7,183 bases of DNA from assembly GCA_030635045.1 (NCBI GenBank), contig DAOVZP010000080.1, positions 1 through 7,183 of the forward strand. Reading direction: 5' to 3'. Source of the DNA: Bacteroidota bacterium. GTDB lineage: Bacteria > Bacteroidota > Bacteroidia > Bacteroidales > B18-G4. Both the position numbers and the translations under genes were made by a program. Under the pieces are notes generated by a model. The model had not been told where the DNA came from, made no database searches, and saw only the letters and a list, made by a program, of their open reading frames with translations. Below, piece after piece: positions 6,960-7,183 of this stretch; position 1 is the stretch's first letter; every line of letters starts with the position of its first letter.

Positions 6960-7169
6960 ATGAAAAAGAACATGGGCATTTTTGACAGGATCCTTAGGAT
7001 TGTCCTGGCCATTATAGTTGCAATATTGATTTACATGGAAACGCTTACCGGAACAGCTGCTATAGTGCTTGGTATTATTGCCGGGGTTTTTCTTCTTACA
7101 AGCTTCGTTGGTTTCTGTGGCCTGTACAGCCTTCTTGGATTTACTACCTGCACTGTTAAAAAAGGCTGA
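6960..7169 (+). CDS. Small DUF2892 / YgaP-like transmembrane protein
   Basis: The 69-residue product matches the DUF2892 (YgaP transmembrane domain) family of short inner-membrane proteins. A short amphipathic start with IFDRILRI (7-14) leads into two membrane helices (about 9-26 and 32-50). The conserved tail motif GFCGLYSLLGFTTC (51-64) follows, with Cys53 and Cys64, and then a basic end. In YgaP this domain anchors a rhodanese domain; stand-alone copies like this one are common in Bacteroidota and have no assigned function. The start at 6960 lies in an A-rich context 66 bases after the EEP stop. An ATG four codons in (6972) is an alternative and would remove only MKKN. Co-transcription with the EEP gene is possible but not shown. 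Confidence 0.85.
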   Translation: MKKNMGIFDRILRIVLAIIVAILIYMETLTGTAAIVLGIIAGVFLLTSFVGFCGLYSLLGFTTCTVKKG

Positions 7170-7183
7170 TCAGGCAAAAAGGC

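Noticed and set aside
7161..7183. CTGATCAG palindrome and repeated AAAAAGGC after the last gene
   Set aside because: The palindrome has no loop and no flanking complement, so it cannot form a terminator hairpin from the bases visible. The window ends too soon to judge.

Overview
The window looks like an ordinary chromosomal segment of a member of the Bacteroidota. Three things point there: the protein styles (RodA, RecJ, a bacterial GH3 protein and a short YgaP-like membrane protein all read like Bacteroidota versions), A/T-rich start contexts without clear Shine-Dalgarno sequences, and moderate GC. No mobile element, CRISPR array, tRNA or rRNA is visible.

Left part, plus strand: the last 135 codons of rodA (cell-wall elongation polymerase) run in from the left edge. 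A 246-base non-coding gap follows, holding a G-rich block with quadruplex potential and a small perfect hairpin. Next is a complete recJ (single-strand DNA exonuclease, DHH family).

Middle, minus strand, read right to left: a compact four-gene set that probably forms an operon. The order is a GH3-family acyl-acid/amino-acid ligase-like enzyme, a LysE-type transporter, then two tandem DUF308/HdeD-like membrane proteins. The gaps are 0, 14 and 40 bases. The GH3 stop codon is followed directly by the transporter start, which suggests translational coupling. A speculative reading is that GH3 makes an acyl-amino-acid amide and the LysE-type carrier exports it or an amino acid. The set converges on recJ, with only 24 bases between the two stop codons.

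Right part, plus strand: a 72-base A/T-rich divergent intergenic region separates GH3 from a membrane-anchored endonuclease/exonuclease/phosphatase (EEP) family protein. A 69-residue DUF2892-type membrane protein follows, and the window ends just after it.

No clearly new multi-gene system can be demonstrated here. The most interesting points are the GH3-LysE pair, the two three-repeat HdeD-like paralogs attached to it, and the G-rich block between rodA and recJ.
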